From Plotosus lineatus (Eukaryota; Chordata; Actinopteri; Siluriformes; Plotosidae): a stretch of DNA of 64,000 nucleotides. Positions 12,901-22,826 of the stretch are shown piece by piece. The position numbers and the translations under genes are program-made. Below the pieces are notes generated by a model that had not been told where the DNA came from, did not search any database, and was given only the letters and a program-made list of their open reading frames with translations. The stretch is taken from assembly GCA_024760905.1 (NCBI GenBank), contig CM045738.1, positions 50,277,297 through 50,341,296 of the forward strand. The letters are read 5' to 3'. Position 1 is the first letter of the stretch. The number at the start of each line of letters is the position of its first letter.

Positions 12901-13502
12901 GGTGTACCCCTCCTTCACCCAGTGTTGGCTGAGATAGGCTCCAGCCTCCCCACGGCTCTGGTACGAGTGAGCGTTTTGTCAGATAAGTGAGAGTGAGTAA
13001 ATAATCTTACTTGGATCCTTGTCCAGGTTTCCTTCCATCCTGGAGAAGGGGTTGGGTTGAGGTAGCAGAAGTGTCCAGCTGCAAGCAATTTCACCTCTTC
13101 GCCATCTTTAATGCTGATAATGTTACGTGTAGCTGACCAAAAACAAACAGAGGACGGAGCTAATTATTGTGTCTAATTAAACATATCCAGAAAACACTTT
13201 CATCTTTGGGTTTTAGCCAAATAAAAGACAGGACCAATTTTACAGCAGAATCAGGTGACACAAGCATCAGCAACCGGAAACAGATGAATATTAATCTGAA
13301 CTATTGTTCAGCTCTAAAACACTTCAGTTATTTCATTCATTATACGTATTCTAGGCATGAGTAATTATTCTGCAAATGTGTAGACATGTTTACCAAAAGT
13401 GAGCTCAAAAAGCTGAGGTAAAAACAAAGCAATCAGCGCAGCGCTTCTTGTTGTAACATTCGCAAACTGAAAGCCCTGCTTGGTTTTCATGCATCCCGCC
13501 AT
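712..13502 (-). CDS. nemp1: NEMP-family nuclear envelope integral membrane protein, 8 coding exons, 3' end missing
   Basis: NEMP proteins sit in the inner nuclear membrane with a lumenal N-terminal part, about five membrane spans and a nucleoplasmic tail; they are known for nuclear-envelope stiffness and fertility. Coding exons on the minus strand, in order: 13502-13394, 13132-13011, 11250-11031, 10948-10876, 10586-10493, 10360-10246, 1305-1080 and 888-712 (885 is an alternative acceptor). All junctions are GT-AG and in phase. Exon 1 starts at ATG 13502 and encodes a signal-like hydrophobic stretch. Exons 2-3 are the lumenal part, with the family's Cys-Tyr, Trp and CFRV features. Exons 4-7 encode membrane helices, including GGWS, FAVCY and KNLEYP. 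Exon 8 holds LLTEEEY and ends at SPKR. Wording favours NEMP1 over NEMP2 (FKNLQ, ERSIN, SPKR), but this is not certain. The donor after SPKR (AG|GTTAAA) implies a final exon left of base 1; otherwise the frame reads to a stop at 537. Confidence 0.92.
1873..2480. mobile_element. hAT-like non-autonomous DNA transposon
   Basis: Ends are CAGGGGTCCCCAAC and GTTGGGGCCCCCTG, typical of Charlie-like hAT elements. An 8-bp target duplication flanks it: GCCAAGGC at 1865-1872 and GCCGAGGC at 2481-2488, with one difference. No transposase frame is present, so it would need a partner enzyme. Confidence 0.8.
2501..2812 (-). mobile_element. tRNA-derived SINE, family 2
   Basis: Read on the minus strand it begins GGAGCCGGTGGTGTAGTGG (A box) with TGAGTTCAAATCCCA as B box, then a conserved body and a GGTGTAAAAAC end. 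A second copy lies at 23006-23277. The direct repeat GATGCCAAATTT at 2489-2500 and 2813-2824 is its target duplication. It is not a tRNA gene, because the acceptor stem and CCA-end structure are not kept. Confidence 0.75.
2855..5640 (+). mobile_element. Degenerate non-LTR LINE with endonuclease and reverse transcriptase remnants
   Basis: An apurinic-type endonuclease starts at about 2858 (WNVTSLQDD) and shifts frame near 3160-3210; it keeps [13 protein letters not shown] and a C-terminal [11 protein letters not shown] block. The reverse transcriptase spans 3961-4960 ([39 protein letters not shown]). The catalytic Asp-Asp segment is lost in a deletion near 4950. Downstream blocks are [23 protein letters not shown] and a GRPRVTWL end at about 5460-5490. 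Organisation resembles RTE-type elements, but the clade is not certain. The 3' side runs into TA and CA repeats. Confidence 0.8.
5689..5767. repeat. (TA)n/(CA)n microsatellite
   Basis: Alternating TA, then CACA with short TA interruptions, separates the LINE from the next element. Confidence 0.9.
5895..9197 (+). mobile_element. RTE-like LINE copy, with nested Tigger-like insertion
   Basis: The endonuclease remnant ([24 protein letters not shown]) begins near 6040 after a 5' deletion. The reverse transcriptase runs at 6564-8165 ([41 protein letters not shown]). The catalytic box reads MFADN instead of the FADD seen in other copies, so the enzyme is probably dead. A short deletion also removes residues after MRKS near 7447. 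The 3' end continues at 8993-9190 beyond the nested element and finishes with a GAA-rich tail. Target duplications GGGGGAAAGGTTAAG (5880-5894) and GGGGGAAAGGTGAAG (9198-9212) bracket it. Confidence 0.88.
8208..8990 (+). mobile_element. Tigger/pogo-like element, 783 bp, with transposase remnant
   Basis: Ends are CAGTAAAACCTCCGCTGACG and, inverted at the right, CAGTGATACCTCTGCTCACG. TA flanks both sides (8206-8207, 8991-8992). A frame at about 8470-8670 keeps the N-terminal helix-turn-helix of Tigger transposases ([23 protein letters not shown]); the DDE catalytic part is absent. It interrupts the LINE inside the codons for SEYIG. Confidence 0.85.
9217..9583. repeat. Dispersed repeat block shared with 47047-47394
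   Basis: The blocks GCCAAAACTTGGGACGCGCT and CACTGCCATGAATCATGC occur in both copies in the same order. The right end reads GTCAACGACTCACTGTA here and GTCGACGACTCGCTGTA there, which looks like a Tigger-type terminus. The left end could not be fixed. Confidence 0.5.
9826..9939 (-). ncRNA. Hammerhead-ribozyme-bearing dispersed segment, copy 1
   Basis: On the minus strand, 9929-9875 folds as a type I hammerhead. Stem I is ATCAC/GTGAT. The core CTGAAGA fits CUGANGA. Stem II is GAG-rich with a TTC loop, then GAAA. Stem III is only ACA/TGT around GATC. The cleavage triplet is GTA. In this copy the closing pair of stem II is G-T instead of G-C. The segment matches 58521-58634 at 113 of 114 positions and is followed by a TA repeat. 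Short-stem-III hammerheads are known from Penelope-like elements; no Penelope protein is visible here. Self-cleavage is inferred from structure only. Confidence 0.75.
9942..9991. repeat. (TA)n microsatellite
   Basis: A pure TA run follows the hammerhead segment and may be its insertion target. Confidence 0.95.
11538..12457. mobile_element. Tigger-like element, GTACCTTGACTTACGA family, copy 1
   Basis: It starts CAGTGGTACCCTGATTTACG and ends with the inverted CAAGGTACCACTG. The family has a roughly 0.9-kb body without a transposase. Shared inner landmarks are ACTATAAATAGTG, TACAGTAGAGGATGTGC-like text and an AT-rich end segment with ATTAACATTAATAATA. Other copies are at 18245, 28504, 34881, 39084 and 42156. 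It lies in NEMP intron 2. Confidence 0.8.
12716..12990 (+). repeat. Common teleost SINE-like repeat
   Basis: The text AGTCCAAAAACATGCACGTT, followed by AAGGTGTACCCCTCCTTC and GATAGGCTCCAGCCTCCC, matches a widespread fish repeat. Other pieces lie at 16985-17185, 19225-19465, 21310-21620, 24243-24500 and 38717-39015. Confidence 0.65.
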
Positions 13503-13770
13503 ATTGCTGCTTCTCTTCTTCGGCGGATCGATTTCATCCGGCGCTCAGAGCAGCCACAGCGGCTTCTGACTCACCGACGCCATCTGTCGAGCGGAAGAAT
13601 ATAAAACATGCAGTCAAGACCCGAGAAGTTTTTTTTTTTAATTTCCATTGAAAAATAAGTGTAGTTGAAATCAAGGATAGCCCATAAAGTTTTGTAAAAC
13701 TTATTTACAACGGGGTCCTAACAATTACATAAAAAGTTACATTGAAAAGGAGTTGATTTAAGTAAATACT

Positions 13771-16465
13771 TCTTCTTTTCCTTTCGGCTTTCCCTTCAGG
13801 GGTCGTCACAGCGAATCATCTGCCTCCATCTCACCCTGTCCTCTGCATCTTCTTCACTTTTCTCCAACCATTCCAACCTGCCTGCACACGCTTCTTCGCC
13901 TCTTTTCCACACTCTTCACTGCTCTGGATTGTTGGGCCAAAGTACTCCTTAGTAAATAACTTAAATCCTCCACGTTCTTTAACTCTGCTCCCTGTAACCT
14001 CACCGTTTCTCTTGGGACCTTGTCATTCACACACATTTATTATGTTTTACCGAAGCCAACCTTCATTACTCTCCATTCCAGGGCATACCTCCACCTCTCT
14101 AGATTTTCCTCCACTCTGCTCTCACTACAGATCACAATGTTATCTGCAAACATCATAGGCCTCGTCTGTCAGCCTGTCCCTGACCATAGCAAACAAGAAG
14201 GGGCTCATGGGCTGACCCTTAATGCAGTTCCTCTTCCACCTTAAACTCTTCTGTCACATCGACTGCACACCTCACCACTGTCTTACATCTCTCATACATG
14301 TCCTGCACCCCTCTAACATACTTCTCTGACACTCCAGACTTCCTCATACAATACCACAGTTCCTCTCTCGGCACCCTGTCATATGCTTTCTCCAGATCCA
14401 CAAAGGCACAATGCAGCTCCCTCTGACCTTCTCTGTACTTCTCTATCAACATCCTCACAAACACTGCATCTGTGGTGCTCTTTCTTGGCATGAAACCAAA
14501 CTGTTGTTCACAAATGCTGACCTCTGCCCTTAGTCTAGCTTCCACTATTCTTTCCCATAACTTCATCGTATGGCTCATCAACCTTATCCCTCTGTAGTTG
14601 TCACAACTCTGCACACCTCCCTTGTTCTTAAAAATGGGCACCATCACACTTCTCCTCCATTCCCCTGGCATCCTCTCACTCTCAAAGACATTGTTGAATG
14701 TTCTTGTCAGAAAATCTACTGCTACCTCTCCTAGACACTTCCATACCTCCACCAGTATGTCATCAGGACCAACTGCCTTTCCATTCTTCATCCTCTTCAA
14801 TGCCCTCCTCACTTCACCCTTACTAATCTTTGCTACTTCCTGGTCCTCAACAGTCACCTCTTTTACTCTTTTTTCTCTCATTTTCCTCATTCATCAGCTC
14901 TTCAAAGTACTCTTTCCATCTTCCCAGCACACTTCTGTCATCAGTCAATACATTTCCCTCTCTGTCCTTAATCACTCTAACTTGCTGCACATCCTTCCCA
15001 TCTCTATTTCTCTGCAGTGCCAACCTGTATAAATCAATTTCTCACTCTTTACTTTCCAACCGAGCATACAAGTCATCATACGCCCTCTGTTTGGCCTTTG
15101 ATACTGCTTCCTTCACCTTATGCTGTGTCTCCCTGTACGCCTGTTTACTCTCTTCGGTTCTCTCAATGTCGCACTTCTTCTTAGCTAACCTCTTCCTTTG
15201 TACACACTCCTGCACTTCCTCATTCCACCACCAAGTCTCCTTATCTACTCTCCTTCCAGAGGACACACCAAGTATTCTCCTACCTGTCTCCCTGATCACA
15301 TTAGCTGTAGTTCGCCAGTCATCTGGAAGCACTTCCTGACCACCCAAAGCCATTTTCAACTCCTCTTTGAAGACAACCCGACACTCTTCCTTTTTCAGCT
15401 TCCACCACTTTGTCTTCTGCTCTGCCTTTGCCTTCCTCACTTTCCTCACTATCAGCGTCATCCTGCACACCACCATCCTATGCTGTTTGGCAACACTCTC
15501 ACCCGCTACTACTTTGCAGTCACTGACTTCCTTCAAATTGCATCATCTACACAAGATGTAGTCTACCTGTGTGCTCCTCGCTCCACTTTTATAAGTCACC
15601 CTATGTTCCTCTCTCTTCTGGAAAAAAGTATTCACCACAGCCATTTCCATCCTTTTTGCAAAATCGATCAACATCTGTCCTGTGTTCCTGTCCTGGATTA
15701 CAAGCATGCCCATCACTTCCTCGTTCCCGCTGTTGCCTGCACCAACATGTCCATTGAAGTCTGCCCCAATGACCACTCTTTCACCTCTGGGGGTACTTTG
15801 CATCACTTCATCTAACTCACTTCAGAGTCTCTCCTTCTCTTCTCGCTCACATCCTGCCTGTGGGGCATAAGCACTAACAACATTGACCATCACGCCTTCA
15901 ATTTCTAACTCGAGACTCATCACTCTGTCTGACACTCTTTTCACTTCTAGAACATTCCTGACAAACTCCTCCTTCAAGATGACTCCTACTCCATCTCTCT
16001 TCCCATCTACACCATGATAAAACAGCTTAAACCCTGCTCCTAAGCTTCTAGCCTTGCTACCTTTCCACCTGGTCTCCTGAATCCACAGTATGTCCACCTT
16101 CCTCCTCTGCATCATATCAGCCAGCTCTCTACCTTTTCCTGTCATAGTTACAGCATTCAAAGTCCCTACTTTCAGTCCTAGACTCATGCCTTTCCTCTTC
16201 TCCCTCTGCCTACGGACATACCTTCCGCCTCTCCTTCTTCGACCAACCGTAGCCCAGTTTCCACCAGCACCGTGTTGGTTAAAAGCACTGATGGCGGTCA
16301 TTGTTAACCTAGGCCTCGACCGATCCGGTATGACATTTGTATTTATGATCTGAATATCAATGTGCCATATGTTTTACGTTGGATGCCCTTCCTGACACAA
16401 CCCTCTGCATTTATCCGGGCTTGGGACCGGTGTTAGGATGAACACTGGCTTGTGCACCCCCCCAC
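13771..16465 (-). mobile_element. RTE-like LINE, near full length, with internal deletion
   Basis: This is the longest copy on its 5' side. The leader (16465-16302) carries GTGTCAGGAAGGGCATCCAA. The endonuclease begins with an ATG at 16301 (LKVGTLNAVTMTGKGREL, DILWIQETRWKG, VVNVVSAYAPQAG-like text) and continues through 15822 and 15806-15543 ([21 protein letters not shown]). The reverse transcriptase spans 14890-14219 and stops at HQG-like text near 14219. The thumb and C-terminal part ([11 protein letters not shown] through LRLELPG) is deleted between about 13855 and 13860. Several frameshifts are present. The 3' end at 13771 is GAA-rich. Confidence 0.88.
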
Positions 16466-16588
16466 CCCCATGGCCGCATTTGTCTTTTATAGCCTGTATA
16501 TAAAAAGTAATTGAAAGTGCATTTTTAACATTTGGAAGATAAAAACCATACTTATTTTTTCTTGTATTATGACTATCCTACCCCAGAA

Positions 16589-16591
<3 letters not shown>

Positions 16592-16648
<57 letters not shown>
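16592..16648. repeat. (TA)n microsatellite
   Basis: A TA run borders the SINE fragment that follows. Confidence 0.95.
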
Positions 16649-16651
<3 letters not shown>

Positions 16652-16654
16652 AAT

Positions 16655-16917
16655 AAATAAATACCCCAGTGCTGCTAACTGGGTTATCAAAGGCGGGCCA
16701 TGTCTGTCACTGTCTATGGTGAAAGGTTCATGTAAAAGAACCATTGCTGACTTTCGTAAAGAGGAGCTGCAAAGCCGTCAACGTGTTTCTGTCCCTTGCT
16801 AAAGGGTTGTGTCAGGAAGGGCATATAACATAAAAAAAAAAAAAAAAAACTATGCCGAATCAAACGTGCGAATCATTCGCTGTGGCGACCCCTGATAAAG
16901 GGAAAAAAACGAAAGGA
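16655..16917 (+). mobile_element. RTE-tailed SINE (family 1), head-truncated
   Basis: The tRNA head is missing. The body GGGTTATCAAAGGCGGGCCA, the segment GGGTTGTGTCAGGAAGGGCA and the tail ATTCGCTGTGGCGACCCCTG are present. The last two are also parts of the local RTE-like LINE (leader and 3' end). Confidence 0.75.
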
Positions 16918-16984
16918 ATATGTACATGTGCAGTTCCACATAGTGCCCTTCCAGCTCCGCAGTGATTAAACCGCCAAAAGGTTC

Positions 16985-17185
16985 CAGGCTGTCCAGGGTT
17001 TTGTGTGTGTGTGTGTGTGTGTGTGTGGTATTCTCTTCCTGATTGTGTGGGTTTTCTCCTGGTACTTCAGTTTACACAGTCCAAAAACATGCGCACAAGA
17101 GCAACTGGCCTAAACTCAGGACCTTCTTGTTGTGAGGTGGAAGTGCTGCCAACTACACCACTCCGTACCACCCATCAACATCATT
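16985..17185 (+). repeat. Common teleost SINE-like repeat with (GT)n
   Basis: A GT run (17002-17027) is followed by TGTGTGGGTTTTCTCCTGGT and CAGTCCAAAAACATGCGCAC, as in the copy at 12716. Confidence 0.6.
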
Positions 17186-17189
17186 CATA

Positions 17190-18240
17190 ATAAATATTTT
17201 ATAATTTCTGATTGGTTGGAATGTCATCAGCTAATTCTTATTATTCTACTATGAGTCTTCTGTCAGTGACATCTAATAAGTTGACCATCGCGCACCAATG
17301 ATCCTGAGTTGTATATATTAGTGTTATAGTTCCACCACAGTTTAAGGTTTATGTTCTTAACAAATCCTCAGTAGCTCAAATTCCTAACATGAAAAACACA
17401 ATATCTTTTGATCCATTCACATTAATAAGATAAATCACAATAATTTATTATATTTAAAATGCAAATACTGTTATCAAGAGCATTATAATGTAAATGACAT
17501 CCACTGCAGTATGTTGTATACATCCCTGTAGGAGGCTAGCAGATAAATCTGTCCGGTACAGTACATGACACACGACTCCCCCGTCAGTTTTCCACTTCTT
17601 TTATTTATTTCAGGCTTAAAAAAGTACATTTGTCTCAGATTTCACAATATTCAACACAGTGCTGAAGATCCCCTTACAGAGTGACACAGCTCTCCAAGCT
17701 TCATGAAATTTGACTCTCTGCAGTAACATCCTGTTTTGATCTGCTCTCAAACCTTCCTGTTCCAAAATCCGCTGTATGATTTCCTACACACGCTGAATCT
17801 TCTTACTAGCGTTACATCGAAAAAAAAAATAAAAATCACTGAGTCTGAAATCCATTGTTCCTCAAATAAAGACCAAAGAGCCATATGAATATTACTGGAA
17901 ACTGGAAGATACGGTACATTGGGGTTCATCTGACATCTCGATGTTACTAAACAATAAAAAAAAAAACATGAAGGTAGTCAGAGAATAAAGTAATAATAAA
18001 AAAATGGAATCAGAAAATAATCAACCAAACAAATAATCAGTAGCATTTTACCTGATGGCTAGTCAATGGATGTGTTATAGCTTAGCATATGAAGAGACAT
18101 GTGCTTGCAGATACTGTGAAATGTGAACATGAACGTACTGCATCAAGCGGAATTGGTATTAGTTATACATAACTAAGATCTATAATATGTTCAGAATAAA
18201 AATTATATTTTAGGATGTTACTCTTTTTATCAGATATTAA
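17190..18240. other. Stretch without recognised gene or element
   Basis: AT-rich sequence with short A runs. Reading frames are short and unconvincing on both strands. It lies upstream (5' side) of the NEMP gene and beyond the 3' end of the unrecognised minus-strand gene. Confidence 0.5.
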
Positions 18241-18244
18241 AGTA

Positions 18245-19123
18245 CAGTGGTGCCTTGATTTACGAAATCAATCCTTTCCGAGGGCGATCTCGTAAGACAA
18301 AATGTTCGTTAGATAAATCAAAAACTCCCATCGGAAATAATAGAAAACCAATTAATCCATTCCAACCCCCTAGCAAACTCATATAACCTGACACAAACGC
18401 AGATGTTTGACCTAATATATGAAAGATAAACATGTAAAAACAATCAATGTTTCATAATAATACATGTACATTAACATTAACAATAATTAATAATAAATAA
18501 TAATAAAACAACAATAAGCAATAAGTCAACTAACCCTTCTGATCATCGACTGTGGCAAAGATGTGACGTGGGTGTGAAGAAGTCACATGGACAGGCATGA
18601 AGTGGTGCGTAACAGAGGAGGCCACAAGGCCAGTGCTTCTCAAATAGTAGGGCGTGCCCCCCTTGGGGGGTACGATGTGATGCTGGGGGGGCAGCGCGTA
18701 TGACCCTGGGGAACATGCTTTTTTGCCATACTGTATGAGAATTAAGTGTAATTGCACATCCTCTACAGTAGGTGGAAGTGGCGCTCTGACTGTGTTCCCT
18801 ATGGTGTCGGGAAAAAACACCAACCAAACGATATGAAGTGCAGTAAACACTATTTATAGTCGTGCATGGGGCACTAGGGGGGCGGCATGAATTTTTTTTT
18901 TCTTCCTATAGGGGGCATCACAGAAAATAATTGAGAAGCACTGCACAAGGCGTTCTCGGAGCGTGGAGGAAAACACGCGGAAGAATATGAGGAAAAGCCA
19001 CTTCCCCAGCAGAGCTCGTAAATCACAATTTTGCTGGTTGAATGGGGTGGATTGTGAGTGGGATCAAAGCTCATATCATGGAAAATTCATTATTAAAGAC
19101 ACTTGTAAGTCGAGGCACAACTG
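18245..19123. mobile_element. Tigger-like element, GTACCTTGACTTACGA family, copy 2
   Basis: It starts CAGTGGTGCCTTGATTTACG and ends AAGTCGAGGCACAACTG. TA precedes it. The inner landmarks of the family are all present, so this is a simple uninterrupted copy. Confidence 0.8.
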
Positions 19124-19224
19124 TTTTTGTTCCAACGCTTCACTTAATTTAGAACAGGACACAACAGACAGGAAAGTTTGTTAGTTGTTGTATGAAATTG
19201 AAAGTTGAAGCAACGGCAGCTTTC

Positions 19225-19465
19225 TCACTCATCTGCTGACCCGATCAACCCTACTAGGGGTCACGGCGATGTAGGCGCCTATCTTATCCGGCACTGAGTG
19301 AGGGCGGAACCGTGGGAGAAATCCGAGTACACGGAAGAAACCCACTCAATCACGGTGAGAACATGCAAAGTCCACACAGAAACGCCCTCGCCGAGCCTGT
19401 GAATTGAACTCGAGACCTTTCTGCTGTGAGGAGGACGTGCTAACTGCCACACCACTGCACTGCCC
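19225..19465 (-). repeat. Common teleost SINE-like repeat
   Basis: Minus-strand copy: GTGTGGACTTTGCATGTTCT-like text near 19360-19390 and a B-box-like segment near 19395. Confidence 0.6.
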
Positions 19466-19996
19466 TCCAGCAACAAAGAGCCTCATATTAAGGATTTTTT
19501 TTATATCAAAGTAATACTAAGCAAAGCTTTTCTCTTGATTAGTTTCCTTATACAGGGTGACACAAAAAAACGGGAATTTTTGAATTGCGTATTGCTAGAC
19601 ATGAGCTGCGAGACAGTGACCTTGAACAAGTAAATACTTCGCCATGAAAGTTTAGTCATTTATTCTTAAATGTCATGTTTTAAGGTTTCTTCCATCACTC
19701 TTGGTTTTATAGTATTGTTAAAAAGTTCCCATTTTTTTTGGGTCACCCTGTATAATTACTTTAATATAATTTATGATGCTTAACAAGCCTGAATCACCAA
19801 TAAATCCCGAGATATTAAACAAAACATTTTTATTGTCTCTTTTTTATGATGCCAGTGTAACAGAGACGATATTAAAAATTAACTATTGCCGTTTCCTGAT
19901 TGCTCCAAATGTCCTAATGGATCCGTAGTTGAAACTCTGAAGGCCACCCGGAACAGCACGCTGAGTGATTTTGCGTTGCTCGGGCCTGCTGACTTC

Positions 19997-20674
19997 TCAT
20001 AAATGATTCGGTCGTCTCTTGTCTGAGTTCGCTCTGAGCTCGGGGACGAAAGCTGAAGGTACGTTGGGTGCGTAATATCCCACTGTGAGGCTCTGCAGTC
20101 CAAACAATAGACACTTCCAGCTGTAGCGCAGAGCCTTCCTGACATTCTGAACCACAAGAACAACATCTCATCAATACTGCGGGTTCAAACGGGTTGTAAA
20201 TAAAACAATTCTTAACAGAATGGAAGTGTGAGATATACATAAAGAATGGAAGGCAACCGCAATAACATCCTGAGTGTTGATTCCTTTGTTTTGTGAAAGG
20301 TTGTGAAGGATCGATCAGTGGGCTGCTGCCCAATTTCAGACAGAAAAAACCCATCAATCTGTACATCTATTAAAAAAAAGGTACAGGACTTCCTGTCGAA
20401 TAATTACATCAGAACTTTTTTGGATGAAATGTGCATTACCTTTTTATATTTCTTGTGCTTCTCTTTCTTCTTCGCCTTCTTCTCCTCCTTCGTTTTCTCC
20501 TGGTTCTCATTCTCCTCGAAACTCATGTATTTCTTTGCATGAACATATCGCTGGTATCTGCTCTCATCCCACATTTTCAGAAAAGATTTCAGCTCCGTTT
20601 GTTCTTGTAGCTTTTTCTCTCTCGCAAAGTTTCCTGCTACATACCAGCCAAACTGTGGATACTGGGGCCGGACA
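19997..20674 (-). CDS. Unrecognised gene, last two coding exons
   Basis: Two minus-strand exons join in phase. Exon 20674-20440 follows an AG acceptor, ends at a GTAATG donor and encodes a Trp/Tyr-containing start (PQFGWYVAG), a charged helix rich in Glu, Lys and Arg, and a strongly basic end (KKEKHKKYKK). Exon 20146-19997 follows a CAG acceptor and adds a hydrophobic stretch (CLLFGLQSLTVGYYAP) and a hydrophilic tail ending at the stop at 19997-19999. An AATAAA on the same strand lies near 19830. The long basic coiled-looking segment followed by one short hydrophobic stretch resembles a small tail-anchored or mitochondrial protein, but I cannot name a family. Exons upstream of 20674 were not found; repeats and a TA run fill 20700-22530. 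An alternative is a processed or decayed copy, though the intact splice sites argue against that. Confidence 0.55.
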
Positions 20675-20742
20675 CTTACAGAGTTAAATAAATGGGAGGG
20701 TTTCCTGGAGGAGTTTTCCAATAAAAAAAAATAATAAATAAA

Positions 20743-20747
<5 letters not shown>

Positions 20748-20819
<72 letters not shown>
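20748..20819. repeat. (TA)n/(CA)n microsatellite
   Basis: A TA run passes into CACA immediately upstream of the unrecognised minus-strand exon. Confidence 0.95.
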
Positions 20820-20904
20820 TACTGGTTGGATTCAAATGATCCTACTGGGGAAACTTGTTCTTTGAAGTGGTTTTAACTTTTGTCAGTGATATAAACACGC
20901 AGAG

Positions 20905-21118
20905 TGCAGTGGTGGCCTGGTGGAAAAAAATGCTGGATCACTGATCCTAAGGTTGGGGGTTCAAGCCCCACTCTCCACGGATTGTCAATGTCCCCCCAGT
21001 GCACTAATTGGGTTATCAAAGGCTGGCCGTGTCTTTCAATGTATATGGTGAGAGGTTCATGTAAAAGAAATATTGCTGACTTTCAACAAGAAGAGCTGCA
21101 TAGCCATCAGCGTGTTTC
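20905..21118 (+). mobile_element. RTE-tailed SINE (family 1), tail missing
   Basis: The tRNA-like head GCAGTGGTGGCCTGGTGG and B box GGGTTCAAGCC are clear. The body follows to about 21118, then the sequence switches to another fish repeat (GGTGTACTCTGCCCTCGCCC). Confidence 0.75.
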
Positions 21119-21309
21119 TTCCCTGCGATGGCCTGGCGAGGCGTCCAGGGTGTACTCTGCCCTCGCCCTGAGTTGGCTGGGATGGGCGCAACCCTCTCTG
21201 TGACCCTAATTAGAATTTAGCAGTTACAGATGACGATAAACATGTGGAGAGTTTCACGAGAGAACATATAGGAAAGAACGGGGCAGGCCGCTTCATGGCA
21301 GGCAGGTCA

Positions 21310-21620
21310 TGGGTTCAGGTCAAGGTACCTCGGTGGTAGAGTGTCTGTGTGGAGTTTGAATGTTCTACTTGTTCTTGCATGGGTTTTTCCTCAAGATATT
21401 TCAGTTTCTTCCCATAGTCCAAAGACCATTTACACTAGTGTTCACACCCCACGGATGATATGGAAAAGCCAGTCAGCCTGCTGTGCATGTTTTTGGACTG
21501 AGGGAGGAAACCAGAGTACCCGGAGGAAACCCACACAAGCACACGAGAACATGCAAACTCCACATAGAAATGCCCCGAGCCCAGAACTCGAACCCGGAGC
21601 CTTGTTGCTGTGCCACAAAA
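21310..21620. repeat. Rearranged common teleost repeat
   Basis: A plus-oriented piece (GTGTGGAGTTTGAATGTTCT, 21339-21358) is followed by minus-oriented pieces near 21470-21600, so two fragments face each other. Confidence 0.5.
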
Positions 21621-22037
21621 ATAAAACACTTATTATTTCGATTAAATTTTTGGAATATCTGAAACATCTTGTTTTACCACAAAATACTTAACGTCAAAGC
21701 TGAGGACTGCAGGTCTGGTCCTCAACCAAACACTTTCACTCCAAATCTCACAATTTTTTTGAGGATTAAGCAAAGCATGAAAGGAAGAGCAAGTCTGTTA
21801 ATGTCCGTGGTTACTTTAGTGAGGATTCTACCTCTTAAAGGTTTTTATATAAAGAGGAAACTATTCATAGTATATGCATTAATATCCTAGTAGTGGATTA
21901 GCCAATCAGAATGCACGGTTACTCATATCCACTTGGTACGGAGAGAGAAATTTCCTTTTAGCTTTTCCCCTTTATCAGGGCCCACCACAGCAAATTATTC
22001 GCACGTTTGATTTGGTTCATAGGATTTTACGTCGGAT

Positions 22038-22288
22038 CTAACTGGGTTATCAAAGGCGGGCCATGTCTGTCACTGTCTATGGTGAGAGGTTCGTGTAAAA
22101 GAACCATTGCTGACTTTCGTAAAGAGTAGGCTGCAAAGCCGTCAGCGTGTTTCTGTCCCTTGCTAAAAAGGTTGTGACAGAAAGGGCATCTGACGTAAAA
22201 CATATGCCAAATCAAAATGTGCGAATCTGATGATTCACTGTGGCGACTCTCAAGAACAGGAAAAAGCCGAAAGAAAAGAAGGAGCCCT
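22038..22288 (+). mobile_element. RTE-tailed SINE (family 1), left half of an inverted pair
   Basis: The body starts at AACTGGGTTATCAAAGGCGG and ends in a GACTCTCAAGAACAGG/GCCGAAAG tail. An 80-bp minus-oriented tail fragment (21956-22037) sits just before it. Confidence 0.75.
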
Positions 22289-22531
22289 TCCTGACACCCC
22301 TTTAGCAAGGGACAGAAACACGCTGATGGCTTTGCAGCTCCTCTTTACGAAAGTCAGCAATGGTTCTTTTACATGAACCTCACACCATAGACAGTGAGAG
22401 ACATGGCCTGCCTTTGATGACTCAGTTAGTGCACTGGGGGGACAGTGACAACCTGGTGGACAGTGGGACTCGAACCCCCAACCTTAGGATCAGTGATCTA
22501 GCGCCCTATACCACCAGACCACCACTGCCCC
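22289..22531 (-). mobile_element. RTE-tailed SINE (family 1), right half of an inverted pair
   Basis: The minus-strand head CAGTGGTGGTCTGGTGGTAT ends at 22531, with B box GGGTTCGAGTCC. Its 3' side directly abuts the plus copy, giving a tail-to-tail palindrome. Confidence 0.8.
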
Positions 22532-22725
22532 ATCCACTTGGTATGGAGAGAATAAAACATTATTTTCATTCTTTTAGAGAGGAATCTGTTCAAATAACAA
22601 GTGCTTTCGTATTTTAATTACAAAAAGCACTTAAAATACATTCCAAATTAATGAATTCAGTAGAATGTAGTAAACACCAACGAGAACAACTCATGGCTGC
22701 CCTCTACATGGGCGGGGATGTGAGC

Positions 22726-22826
22726 TCTCCACAGTCATTTAAGGTGGAGCCCAAGAGTCATAGAATAGGAAGTGAAGTCTCCGGTTCACCAGGTTCTTGC
22801 GTCTGGCGACTGCATTAGCTTCAGTT
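22726..22826 (+). promoter_or_regulatory. Possible first non-coding exon of the NLR gene
   Basis: This is a unique-looking stretch with a TATA-like CATTTAAGG near 22736 and a strong splice donor, GTT|GTAAGTATG, at 22826/22827. It has the look of a first untranslated exon. The next plus-strand coding exon is the NLR start exon at 27160, which itself follows an acceptor (TTTAACAG) just before 27134. The link between the two is inference from donor strength and order only; transcripts would be needed to confirm it. Confidence 0.25.

Noticed and set aside
13771..16465. LINE frames as host genes
   Set aside because: Endonuclease and reverse-transcriptase motifs and several copies in the window show they are retrotransposon pieces.
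18530..18850. Frame of 106 codons inside the Tigger-like copy
   Set aside because: The same body occurs in other copies without frame conservation.
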